Positions 1 through 5,618 of a stretch of DNA of 5,619 nt are shown here, piece after piece. Both the position numbers and the translations under genes were made by a program. Location: NCBI GenBank assembly GCA_021797955.1, contig JAJZYV010000145.1:1-5619 (forward strand), read 5' to 3'. This DNA comes from Thermoplasmata archaeon. Its GTDB lineage: Archaea; Thermoplasmatota; Thermoplasmata; Thermoplasmatales; Thermoplasmataceae. The notes under the pieces were generated by a model. The model saw only the letters and a program-made list of their open reading frames with translations. It had not been told where the DNA came from and made no database searches. Each line of letters opens with the position of its first letter. The first letter of the stretch is position 1.

Positions 1-1
1 C

Positions 2-238
2 TATATTATGGGGTTTCAATCAGGAAAAATGGTGAAACGCAATCCATTTACGAAGGAATTCATCTCAGGGCGGAAAGATCAGTTCGACGTTGACTATGCA
101 TTGTTCAGGAAAGCGATTGATGAAACAAAGACAATGGAAGAACTAATCTCATTCCAGGAGGAAAAACTGAAGTTTGTAATCTCCAAGATAGCTGAGTCCA
201 ACTCCATAGAGCTGATGGAAGGACTGGAATTATTCTGA
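2..238 (+). CDS. Hypothetical protein, probable C-terminal part (5' end may lie outside the window)
   Basis: I do not recognise this protein. The frame is open from the window edge to a TGA at 236-238, so the start may be upstream. Inside the window the possible starts are ATG at 8 and ATG at 29; the second has a weak AGGA at 22-25. The visible 78 residues are rich in Lys and Glu, with no membrane segment and no cysteine. The second half (MEELISFQEEKLKFVISKIA) is strongly helical, possibly a short coiled coil. It is the only plus-strand gene supported here. Its last 9 bases overlap the 3' end of the opposing winged-helix remnant, so the two genes converge tail to tail. The coding call is moderate because it is short and partial. 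Confidence 0.45.
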   Translation, partial: YIMGFQSGKMVKRNPFTKEFISGRKDQFDVDYALFRKAIDETKTMEELISFQEEKLKFVISKIAESNSIELMEGLELF

Positions 239-470
239 TATTTTCAGAATATCCATAATTTCCTTTATTTTTTTAGCCAGATCAATTCCTTTTTCAGTGA
301 GAGATATCATGTTCCTGGGAGGATGTTTTGTATTGTCTATCCTCGTTTTTACGAGTTTTAGCTTTATGGGTAGCCTTCTTGCTTATCCAAAATTATACGA
401 TCGATTTCAGTAATCTCAAAGATGCATCCGCTACCCGCAAGAGAATTTTTGCCGGATACCGCAATTCATT
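230..470 (-). pseudogene. Winged-helix transcriptional regulator, frameshifted remnant
   Basis: The C-terminal 50 codons (382-230, ending TAA) read clearly as the tail of a winged-helix DNA-binding domain. They give LVKTRIDNTKHPPRN, matching the end of a recognition helix and the wing, then ISLTEKGIDLAKKIKEIM, the characteristic strand plus C-terminal helix. No start codon precedes this in frame before a TAA at 383-385. The earlier parts appear in the other two frames. Positions 470-396 contain RYPAKILLRVADAS, and 465-367 contain FEITEIDRIILDKQEGYP. The two joins, near 420 and 370, each correspond to a one-base shift in the same direction. I infer a decayed regulator, or sequencing errors in an intact one. 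Its family within the winged-helix superfamily cannot be told. It lies just beyond the end of the membrane-protein gene on the same strand. Confidence 0.5.
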
Positions 471-480
471 TTCACATGAT

Positions 481-1338
481 CTAATTATTTGGTCTCTGAT
501 CCTGCATTGAAATCTCCCTGCTTATCGTATCGCTACTGGCATAAGCGCTCAGCCAAAGAGCTATGATTGTCACCCAGAACACGGGCACAGATAAGACTTG
601 TATAAAGAATAAAATTATACTGAGCACCGTGATAATTATACTGATGAGAAGGACTAATTCCACCAAGACCTCCCAACCCTTTTTATTGCTACCCAACACC
701 GTTTTTCTTCTATGACCGGAAAATAGCCCTAACCCTATAAAGGCAAGCGAGGCAAGGACTATCAAAACGAGTTCACCCAATTCAACTTTAGTGTATTCTT
801 TTCCCACAGAACCCACTACAAGATTTGCCAGCATGATCGCAACGCCGAAAGCACCGACCAAAATCATGAAGGTCAATATACTGTACGGCTCATGTATCCA
901 ACGGTTTCCGCTGACTTTTCCAACGAATCGAACCCAACGATCAAAACCTCTGGGAAAATACGCGCTTACCAAGATTATTCCTAATACAGTTCCGAACACC
1001 ATAACGATTTCAGCAGCCCATCCATAGAAATGTGGAACATAGTTATCGAACCAAATAGTAATCAGAAGCATTAGGAAAAGCGAAATGCCCAATCCTAATG
1101 TTGTCAGTCTCCATAACCTGTAAGGAATGAAACCACTAGAGGCTTTGTTGTCACTTAACTTTTCTTCGAGGTACAAATCGCCATAAGATGGGCCGTTGTT
1201 AAAAAGTCTGAATTCATAGGGTTTTTTCGATCTGTAATTTACGCACTCTATTGTAACTGAACACTGAAATTCTCCAACATCAATTTGGTTGTCAGGATTG
1301 CGCCTCTCAATATGCCGGAAATTCTCCGGTTCGTGAAT
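481..1338 (-). CDS. Six-pass membrane domain: downstream part of a membrane protein split by TAG
   Basis: The frame is open from directly after the TAG at 1339-1341 to a TAG at 481-483. The only usual start before the first membrane helix is a TTG at 1176, which a gene caller would use to give 231 residues. The 54 codons before it are clearly protein-like: VGEFQCSVTIECVNYRSK and PYEFRLFNNGP look like strands finishing a beta domain. That domain begins in the preceding reading frame, so I treat this as the second half of one gene. In the 231-residue numbering, six membrane segments are visible at about 25-43, 52-73, 99-121, 133-153, 169-191 and 193-212. A polar tail follows. No enzyme motif is seen. 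If TAG were read through at the 3' end, only two codons (ATC ATG) would be added before TGA at 472-474. The role is unknown; membrane anchoring or sensing is a guess. Confidence 0.75.
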   Translation of the reverse strand: MHEPENFRHIERRNPDNQIDVGEFQCSVTIECVNYRSKKPYEFRLFNNGPSYGDLYLEEKLSDNKASSGFIPYRLWRLTTLGLGISLFLMLLITIWFDNYVPHFYGWAAEIVMVFGTVLGIILVSAYFPRGFDRWVRFVGKVSGNRWIHEPYSILTFMILVGAFGVAIMLANLVVGSVGKEYTKVELGELVLIVLASLAFIGLGLFSGHRRKTVLGSNKKGWEVLVELVLLISIIITVLSIILFFIQVLSVPVFWVTIIALWLSAYASSDTISREISMQDQRPNN

Positions 1339-1341
1339 CTA
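1339..1341 (-). other. In-frame TAG codon inside the membrane-protein gene
   Basis: The TAG separates two halves of what looks like one beta domain. After it, 54 codons stay open with no ATG or GTG, then a TTG, then the six-helix part. The two halves are in the same frame, so a single codon change explains the break. It could be a pyrrolysine codon, another amber readthrough, a nonsense mutation or a sequencing error. Confidence 0.7.
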
Positions 1342-1782
1342 ACAGTGTTTATCATCCTTCCATTTCATAGCTACATCTAATCGCTTTGTCTCTCTTGGGT
1401 AAATGTTTTCAAACTTTGATTCTTCAATGCCTACAAGGTCGACCATTACTTTATTTTCACAAATGTATTGAGGTAGAATAGGATCTCTTTTGGTCGCCCA
1501 TTTTGTAATAAAATGTTTCTTGTCGGGTTTGTTAACAATGATTGTTCCAGAGCAGTGCATAGCGATACCTCCTCCAAGTAGCCCTGCAGACTTGTTTGTA
1601 ATAAACAAATGAACAAATTTAGCTCCGAAATCTAGGTTAGGCTTTTCATCTTTCTGAACAGTGATGACAATACGGGGTCTCTGGAAAACATAAATAAATA
1701 TAACTGTGATAAAAGTTGCTAGAAGAGGCCATACCCATGTTTCAAAAATTCCCAATAAATTTTCCAATAACGCTGAAGTCAT
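1339..1782 (-). CDS. Membrane-anchored beta-domain protein: upstream part of the split membrane protein
   Basis: The ATG at 1780-1782 is preceded by GGGAG (1793-1797) with a 10-base gap, which supports this start. The 147-codon part has one membrane segment at about residues 16-33 (WVWPLLATFITVIFIYVF). It then begins a strand-rich domain with PRIVITVQK, KFVHLFITNK, MHCSGTIIV and TKRLDVAMKW. The pattern 'H-L-x-I-T-N ... A-x-x-C-x-G-x-I ... R-L-D-V-A' resembles Ig-like beta domains in many uncharacterised membrane proteins; this is pattern recognition, not a search result. The domain is unfinished at the TAG (1339-1341) and its missing last strands lie in the same frame beyond it. The full product would be about 433 residues: one helix, beta domain, six helices. 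I assign no function. It follows the HerA/DpdA-like genes on the same strand but has its own promoter-like region. Confidence 0.75.
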   Translation of the reverse strand: MTSALLENLLGIFETWVWPLLATFITVIFIYVFQRPRIVITVQKDEKPNLDFGAKFVHLFITNKSAGLLGGGIAMHCSGTIIVNKPDKKHFITKWATKRDPILPQYICENKVMVDLVGIEESKFENIYPRETKRLDVAMKWKDDKHC

Positions 1783-1791
1783 TTTTTATCT

Positions 1792-1797
1792 TCTCCC
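1792..1797 (-). promoter_or_regulatory. Shine-Dalgarno site of the membrane-protein gene
   Basis: The minus strand reads GGGAGA, followed by 10 bases (the last five all A) and ATG at 1782. This decides the start of the membrane protein. A spacing of 10 is at the long end of normal. Confidence 0.5.
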
Positions 1798-1818
1798 ACT
1801 AGAAACACCGAGCATAGG

Positions 1819-1832
1819 TATAAACGTATATG
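1819..1832 (-). promoter_or_regulatory. TATA-like promoter element upstream of the membrane-protein gene
   Basis: The minus strand reads CATATACGTTTATA. The TTTATA part at 1824-1819 resembles an archaeal TATA box. Initiation about 25 bases downstream would fall near 1797-1793, giving a short leader at or close to the Shine-Dalgarno site. This suggests separate transcription from the HerA/DpdA-like genes. AT-rich intergenic DNA often contains such strings, so confidence is limited. Confidence 0.35.
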
Positions 1833-1841
1833 AAAACCACA

Positions 1842-1856
1842 AGATTCCTGGAATCT
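1842..1856. promoter_or_regulatory. 15-bp palindrome, possible operator
   Basis: AGATTCC-T-GGAATCT is a perfect dyad of two 7-base halves around one base. It lies 17 bases upstream of the TATA-like box's TTTATA core (measured on the minus strand) in a gene-free stretch. That is where an archaeal activator or repressor dimer could bind. The role is inferred from position and symmetry only. Confidence 0.4.
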
Positions 1857-1905
1857 CCACTAAACACACGATGCATATGTTGTCAACGACTGTATGATGA
1901 TAAAT

Positions 1906-1961
1906 TATATCGGAAGTTCCATGAAATTTCTTTGCCCATTTCTCATGGAACTTCCGATATA
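1906..1961. repeat. Perfect 19-bp inverted repeat with an 18-base loop
   Basis: The left arm (1906-1924) is TATATCGGAAGTTCCATGA and the right arm (1943-1961) is its exact reverse complement. Each arm also contains a small internal dyad, GGAA-G/C-TTCC. The structure lies 43 bases beyond the stop of the DpdA-like gene and upstream of the membrane-protein promoter. As RNA it would form a long stable hairpin from either strand. No run of T follows on the minus strand, so it is not a standard intrinsic terminator. Options are an mRNA 3'-end stabiliser or processing site, a paired operator, or the remnant of a small mobile element. The stretch 1783-2004 otherwise contains only the promoter elements listed. 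Confidence 0.85.
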
Positions 1962-2004
1962 TAGTGATAATCAATGTGTTCTTACCTATTCTTTGTAAAA
2001 ATTC

Positions 2005-3126
2005 TTACTCATTATATAGCCATTTTTTAAGTTGTGCCAGTTGTTCACCAATTCTGCCTTCGGTATGTGTTGGATCATGCTTTCCTAATACTGTTCGATA
2101 TAGAGGGCTTCCGAAAACTAACACATCTTGATATGAATTTAAGAGGGTGCTCACCTCCCTTGAAAACCTTTTCTTGTATTGTAATGCCTTTTCTTTAGTC
2201 ATTTTTTCATCATAATATTCTATTATACTGTCCTTGCTTATGAGTCCGTATTTAGCTGAAATTATTCGAATGTCTAACCCATTATTATTCCTAAGATATT
2301 TTCTTACCACTTTATAGGAAGGACCATCATAGACTTCCAGTGAAGGCCCAGGGTTACCATTTTTCCTTTGTGAGCATGAAAGAATAAGGAGCCGATTTTT
2401 TTCTATCAACGGGAAAACTTCATTTCTCAGATAATTTTGAGTTTGCAAGAATCTATCATTAAGCGCGTGACTCTGTTTTATATCATAGCGGAAAATCCAA
2501 CCCTTGTAATCTGCTCCCCAGACATCCAACTCTTTGAAAAGACCTATTCTAGGTCTACTGAACGCCCCCAACAAAAAAATCTCATCGTGAGGGTACTTCC
2601 GTCTGATTGTTCTAACAAGCTCTACTAAAAATTTTTCCTTCTTAACCTTTACCATTCTTTTGTGTTTTTCCACTTTAGTAAGAAGGCCACCAATGGCCAC
2701 CATGGCATATCCTATCTCCCTCTGTGCATTGTAGCTTTCGAGATATTCTTCCAAAGTATTCCCCTGAGCAACCCCTACCAGATTGAACTTTTCGTTCAAA
2801 CTCTGGTTTTTGTGGACTTTTAGTCCTTCCTTTGCGCTTTCCAAAGTTTTCTTTGGATCTCTATAGTAATCTTTTATTATTCCATGGGTGACTCCCATTT
2901 TAATATATTCATTAAAGAGAAGTTTATACGGCACTTCCTTTCCCTGATAAATTCCAGAATCCCCAATTTTCCATTTTGCAAGATTAAATTCATTAAACTT
3001 TTTCTTGAAATTATCTGTAGTGAAAGCATGAGACAATATTCCAAAATCACCCTTAAATTCTTCTAAGCCTTCAAGAATTCTCAGGGAAACTGGCCTGTCT
3101 GCGACAAAAAATGGTGTAAATGTCAT
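2005..3126 (-). CDS. DpdA/TGT-like base-exchange domain fused to a YaaA/DUF6884-like domain
   Basis: Predicted 7-deazapurine transglycosylase-like enzyme. Residues 1-215 follow the tRNA-guanine transglycosylase fold as seen in DpdA (formerly TgtA5), which inserts preQ0 into DNA. Visible motifs are FFVADRPVSLRIL (6-18), GDSGIYQ (55-61, the D-S-G-x-x-Q of TGT), GIIKDYYRDP (82-91), VGVAQGNT (117-124, matching the TGT V-Q-G loop), YAMVAIGGLL (140-149, the G-G-L motif) and FKELDVWGADYKGW (197-210), where the nucleophilic Asp is expected (D201 or D206). The CxCxxC zinc site of usual TGTs is absent; the only cysteine is C251. From about residue 245 a second domain begins with LLILSCSQRK, then EVYDGPSYKVVR, IRIISAKYGLI and EYYDEKM, typical of YaaA/DUF6884-like proteins. 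It ends with TAA. The ATG at 3126 fits the family start, but GAGGAG touches it with no spacing. It follows herA by 42 bases in the same frame. Its substrate could be DNA or RNA; DNA is inferred from the neighbours. Confidence 0.75.
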   Translation of the reverse strand: MTFTPFFVADRPVSLRILEGLEEFKGDFGILSHAFTTDNFKKKFNEFNLAKWKIGDSGIYQGKEVPYKLLFNEYIKMGVTHGIIKDYYRDPKKTLESAKEGLKVHKNQSLNEKFNLVGVAQGNTLEEYLESYNAQREIGYAMVAIGGLLTKVEKHKRMVKVKKEKFLVELVRTIRRKYPHDEIFLLGAFSRPRIGLFKELDVWGADYKGWIFRYDIKQSHALNDRFLQTQNYLRNEVFPLIEKNRLLILSCSQRKNGNPGPSLEVYDGPSYKVVRKYLRNNNGLDIRIISAKYGLISKDSIIEYYDEKMTKEKALQYKKRFSREVSTLLNSYQDVLVFGSPLYRTVLGKHDPTHTEGRIGEQLAQLKKWLYNE

Positions 3127-3171
3127 CTCCTCACGAGGTCCAGATAAGTTATTAACTTTGCGATGTTTCTA
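3127..3171 (-). other. herA TAG stop and 14 open codons leading in frame into the DpdA-like gene
   Basis: The herA frame stops at TAG (3169-3171) and then continues open for 14 codons (KHRKVNNLSGPREE) directly into the ATG of the DpdA-like gene in the same frame. No other start codon lies between. If the TAG is read as an amino acid, the product would be a HerA-DpdA-like fusion of about 1006 residues. If not, this is an ordinary 42-base spacer with a poor ribosome binding site. Confidence 0.55.
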
Positions 3172-5025
3172 AGATGTTTGAACGCCCAAATCACCTGAGA
3201 TTCTTTCATTAGCATCTCTTGCAGTTGTTGGTATTGGAACTCCTTTCAATCCAGTTGCTTCATGACTAATAACTAACCAGTTTCCTCTTCTAAATGTAAA
3301 AGTTGGAGTTAGTTGCTCCTCACTAATGCCAAATGCTTCAGCGACTCTTTTTCGATCATCGGCTCTTGGAAGTTTACTTACGAAATAAGTGTGTAGGTTG
3401 GACATTACCTCAGTATCAAGCAGGGAAGAACGTTGCGTTGAAATCCCAAGACCGAGTCCGAATTTTCTTCCCCTCCTGGCTAGGGTGACGCATAGTTCTC
3501 TTACCATTAATGTGTCCTCATCTGATCCGGTTTGTGGTATAAACAGATCGGCTTCATCAAATATGAAGGTGATGAATGGACTTCGAGTTGTCATATGGCG
3601 CCTTCTTTCATAGACATCGTTTCCCAACAATGCTGCGAAATGCTTGATGTCTGAATCTCTACGCCCGGTTATTATCACTGTCTGACGATGTTCTCTATTG
3701 CTCACCCTTTCGATTAGGCTATCAATCGGTATAATAGCATCTGGAGGTATTTCGGCAAGTCTCCTCGCCTCGACTCTTAGTATATTTAGGGATCTATCAA
3801 GAATTCCCTCAGCAGTTCCCCTTGTGTTTTGTGAAGTAATGGCATCAATTGGGCCATGGTTAAGTTCATGTTCCGCAAAATTAATGGCATTACTAATAGT
3901 CTCTTGATTTAAGGGCTGATCGATATATCTACTTGTCCAATCTTCCATTACTTGCCTCATTGCTTCCTTTACCTGTACCCCAGTTCTTTCATCAGTTTGT
4001 TCTCTGACAATCTTTCTAATGAGAGTGGCAACATCTTTAAAAGGTAATACTATTTTAGTTCTATGAAACACGTTTGTAAGGCCCTGCATTATTCTGTTTC
4101 TGAATGATTCGTTGTTTACATACATTTCTTGCAAAGGGGGAGGGAGCCTCAATTGCTGTCTCATAATTTGCAAGATTTCTGGACTCGGATCTTGAGAATT
4201 GTTTCCCAGAGCACTAGATACATTGCTATGAAGTGAGTCAGAACCTATATGGATATACGTGATTTCTTCAGGAGTCCCTATACACCTATCTATAAATAGA
4301 CCAAGGTATTCATCATTTGGATCCATTATTATGAAATTTGCTAACGGTTCTTTATTTTCAAAACAAAGAGAAGAAACCATAGATGAAACAAGATTCGACT
4401 TACCCACTCCAGTGAACCCGAAAATTCCGAAATGGGTCGTAAGAAGGCTTTCCTGGTCTAACTTAACGTTCAGTTCTTCAAACTTCTTATGCTGAAGGGG
4501 AGATTCAGGCTGATCACCCAATCCTTGATTTATTATGGCATCTACCATTTCCATGCTAAGTGGCCGAACCTCTGCACCAATCATTGGTAGATTTCGTTCT
4601 TCTCCCAATCTAGGTAAATCAGAGTCCACTCTTGGGTTGTATGAAAATTGGTATCCTGTTGGAACCGCTTGAATTGCGATTGTAGTTGTCAGATGTAATG
4701 GTTTTTCCTCTTGGGTTTCCCAATCCTCCTTGATAGATCTCATTGACTCGAATACATGCCCAGGGTATGCATTCGTGCCTTGTGCTGCAAAGTGCACAGG
4801 AAATACCTGACTTAATGCCAGAACAGAATATACATGCTCTCCATTTGAATTTGGGGTATAGTTTTCAATTCCCACTAAGTCCCCTACCTGTAACCCATCC
4901 AAACCAAGCCTCGTGTATTGACACATTAAGTCATAAATATATCTACCCTGTTCATCTGGAGTTATTTTGGTAAGTGCTGACCTGGCGCCGTGTAATCTTT
5001 CATCATCAAATGGATTTTCTGTCAT
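3169..5025 (-). CDS. herA: HerA-type hexameric ATPase / DNA translocase
   Basis: A 618-residue member of the HerA/FtsK ATPase class, expected to form a ring that moves along double-stranded DNA and drives a partner nuclease. Residues about 45-160 look like the N-terminal HAS beta barrel (LQVGDLVGIENY then VYSVLALSQVFPVHF). Walker A is GFTGVGKSN (203-211). A following strand FIIMDPNDEYLGL (231-243) matches the HerA 'D-P-x-x-E-Y' motif. Walker B is ITFIFDEADLFIP (485-497) with D490 and E491. LARRGRKFGLGLGISTQR (515-532) and the next SSLLD...SNLHTYFVSKL carry the conserved Arg and sensor-type T-Q-R region. All nucleotide-binding motifs look intact, so it should be active. The gene overlaps the nurA-like stop by ATGA, with a strong GGGAGGG site six bases before ATG. 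Bacterial and archaeal defence systems also use HerA with other effectors, so the role may be defence rather than end resection. Confidence 0.9.
   Translation of the reverse strand: MTENPFDDERLHGARSALTKITPDEQGRYIYDLMCQYTRLGLDGLQVGDLVGIENYTPNSNGEHVYSVLALSQVFPVHFAAQGTNAYPGHVFESMRSIKEDWETQEEKPLHLTTTIAIQAVPTGYQFSYNPRVDSDLPRLGEERNLPMIGAEVRPLSMEMVDAIINQGLGDQPESPLQHKKFEELNVKLDQESLLTTHFGIFGFTGVGKSNLVSSMVSSLCFENKEPLANFIIMDPNDEYLGLFIDRCIGTPEEITYIHIGSDSLHSNVSSALGNNSQDPSPEILQIMRQQLRLPPPLQEMYVNNESFRNRIMQGLTNVFHRTKIVLPFKDVATLIRKIVREQTDERTGVQVKEAMRQVMEDWTSRYIDQPLNQETISNAINFAEHELNHGPIDAITSQNTRGTAEGILDRSLNILRVEARRLAEIPPDAIIPIDSLIERVSNREHRQTVIITGRRDSDIKHFAALLGNDVYERRRHMTTRSPFITFIFDEADLFIPQTGSDEDTLMVRELCVTLARRGRKFGLGLGISTQRSSLLDTEVMSNLHTYFVSKLPRADDRKRVAEAFGISEEQLTPTFTFRRGNWLVISHEATGLKGVPIPTTARDANERISGDLGVQTS
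5022..5025 (-). other. ATGA start-stop overlap of the nurA-like gene and herA
   Basis: The four bases 5025-5022 read ATGA on the minus strand. ATG starts herA and TGA ends the upstream gene. This overlap implies translational coupling and balanced production of the two proteins, as expected for a motor-nuclease complex. Confidence 0.9.
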
Positions 5026-5618
5026 CTTTTTCCCTCCCTTACTTGCCTAACTGTCCTGTGTATTGGGTTAGCTCTATCTAACCACTCTGAAGACCTTAAC
5101 ATTGGTTCAACCATCCTTAGCACTGATTTGGCTCCCCTGTCTGCATGATGCAATGGATCTGGGTAACCTATAACTTCTGGAAAAACGTTCCTAGTCAAGA
5201 CAGACAAAAGGTACATCTGCAATTCCCCTTCATGGTCTGTGTCCAATGAATCTAACTGTACAAAAGGTTCCAATGTTCCCAGCTCTCTATCTCCTTCTAT
5301 GACTGTTACCCTGTTTGGAGGGTGAGCGTTGGGATGTATTAATCGGTCAACAAAAATAACATGAGACATCATTGGTTCTGCAAGATCATTTCTTTCAAAA
5401 AGAAACTGAACAAGAGATTTCATTATAATGTTTGGCTGCACCAGTACATTCCCTCTTACACCTTGTAATTTAGCTTCCGAGGAGCCAAATTCCTTTCTCA
5501 TTCTTAATGTCATGAAGACGGCGTCAAATTCAGTAGAACTCCAAGGACCCTCTATTTTGTCATCTATGAACGGAATTCTTTCGAATGTCAGTCTATCTGT
5601 AGCAGGTATACGTCTTGA
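5022..5618 (-). CDS. NurA-like nuclease, C-terminal 198 residues (5' end outside the window)
   Basis: The frame is open to the right edge of the window, so the N-terminus is missing; an ATG at 5513 is internal. The visible part includes ERIPFIDDKIEGPWSS, FDAVFMTLRMRKEF, SHVIFVDRLIHP and, near the end, VFPEVIGYPDPLHHADRGAK. The last resembles the 'G-Y-P-x-P-L-x-x-A-D' segment near the C-terminus of NurA-family nucleases, where it helps build the RNase H-like fold and contact HerA. The Asp-rich metal site expected at the N-terminus of NurA cannot be checked here. The strongest support is context: it overlaps herA by four bases, just as many archaeal nurA and herA genes are paired. The family assignment is moderate. 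A different HerA-coupled effector with a similar C-terminus remains possible. Confidence 0.6.
   Translation of the reverse strand, partial: SRRIPATDRLTFERIPFIDDKIEGPWSSTEFDAVFMTLRMRKEFGSSEAKLQGVRGNVLVQPNIIMKSLVQFLFERNDLAEPMMSHVIFVDRLIHPNAHPPNRVTVIEGDRELGTLEPFVQLDSLDTDHEGELQMYLLSVLTRNVFPEVIGYPDPLHHADRGAKSVLRMVEPMLRSSEWLDRANPIHRTVRQVREGKR
5032..5038 (-). promoter_or_regulatory. Shine-Dalgarno site of herA
   Basis: GGGAGGG lies six bases before the herA ATG, inside the last codons of the upstream gene. It fixes the herA start at 5025. It also shows that this organism uses well-spaced Shine-Dalgarno sites, which contrasts with the start of the DpdA-like gene. Confidence 0.75.

Noticed and set aside
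791..1027. Plus-strand open frame opposite the membrane protein
   Set aside because: It is antisense to well-supported membrane helices and has no recognisable domain. The other plus-strand frames opposite herA and the DpdA-like gene fail for the same reason.
1906..1961. Intrinsic terminator for the DpdA-like gene
   Set aside because: The hairpin is long and AT-containing and is not followed by a T run on the minus strand.
1786..1974. 62-codon minus-strand frame between the DpdA-like and membrane-protein genes
   Set aside because: It starts with TTG, has no ribosome binding site, contains both arms of the 19-bp inverted repeat and covers the palindrome and TATA-like box. A short hydrophobic stretch (ICIVCLVEIPGILWF) keeps a small membrane peptide barely possible.
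1978..2007. Readthrough of the DpdA-like gene into the following same-frame sequence
   Set aside because: The stop there is TAA, not TAG, and the sequence beyond is non-coding in character with a large inverted repeat.
2005..3126. Ordinary tRNA-guanine or archaeosine transglycosylase
   Set aside because: It lacks the CxCxxC zinc site and any PUA-like tail, carries a YaaA/DUF6884-like domain instead, and lies next to herA.
3127..3140. CCTC-AC-GAGG mini-palindrome before the DpdA-like start as an operator
   Set aside because: A four-base stem is within chance, and the GAGG half is explained as part of the weak ribosome binding site.
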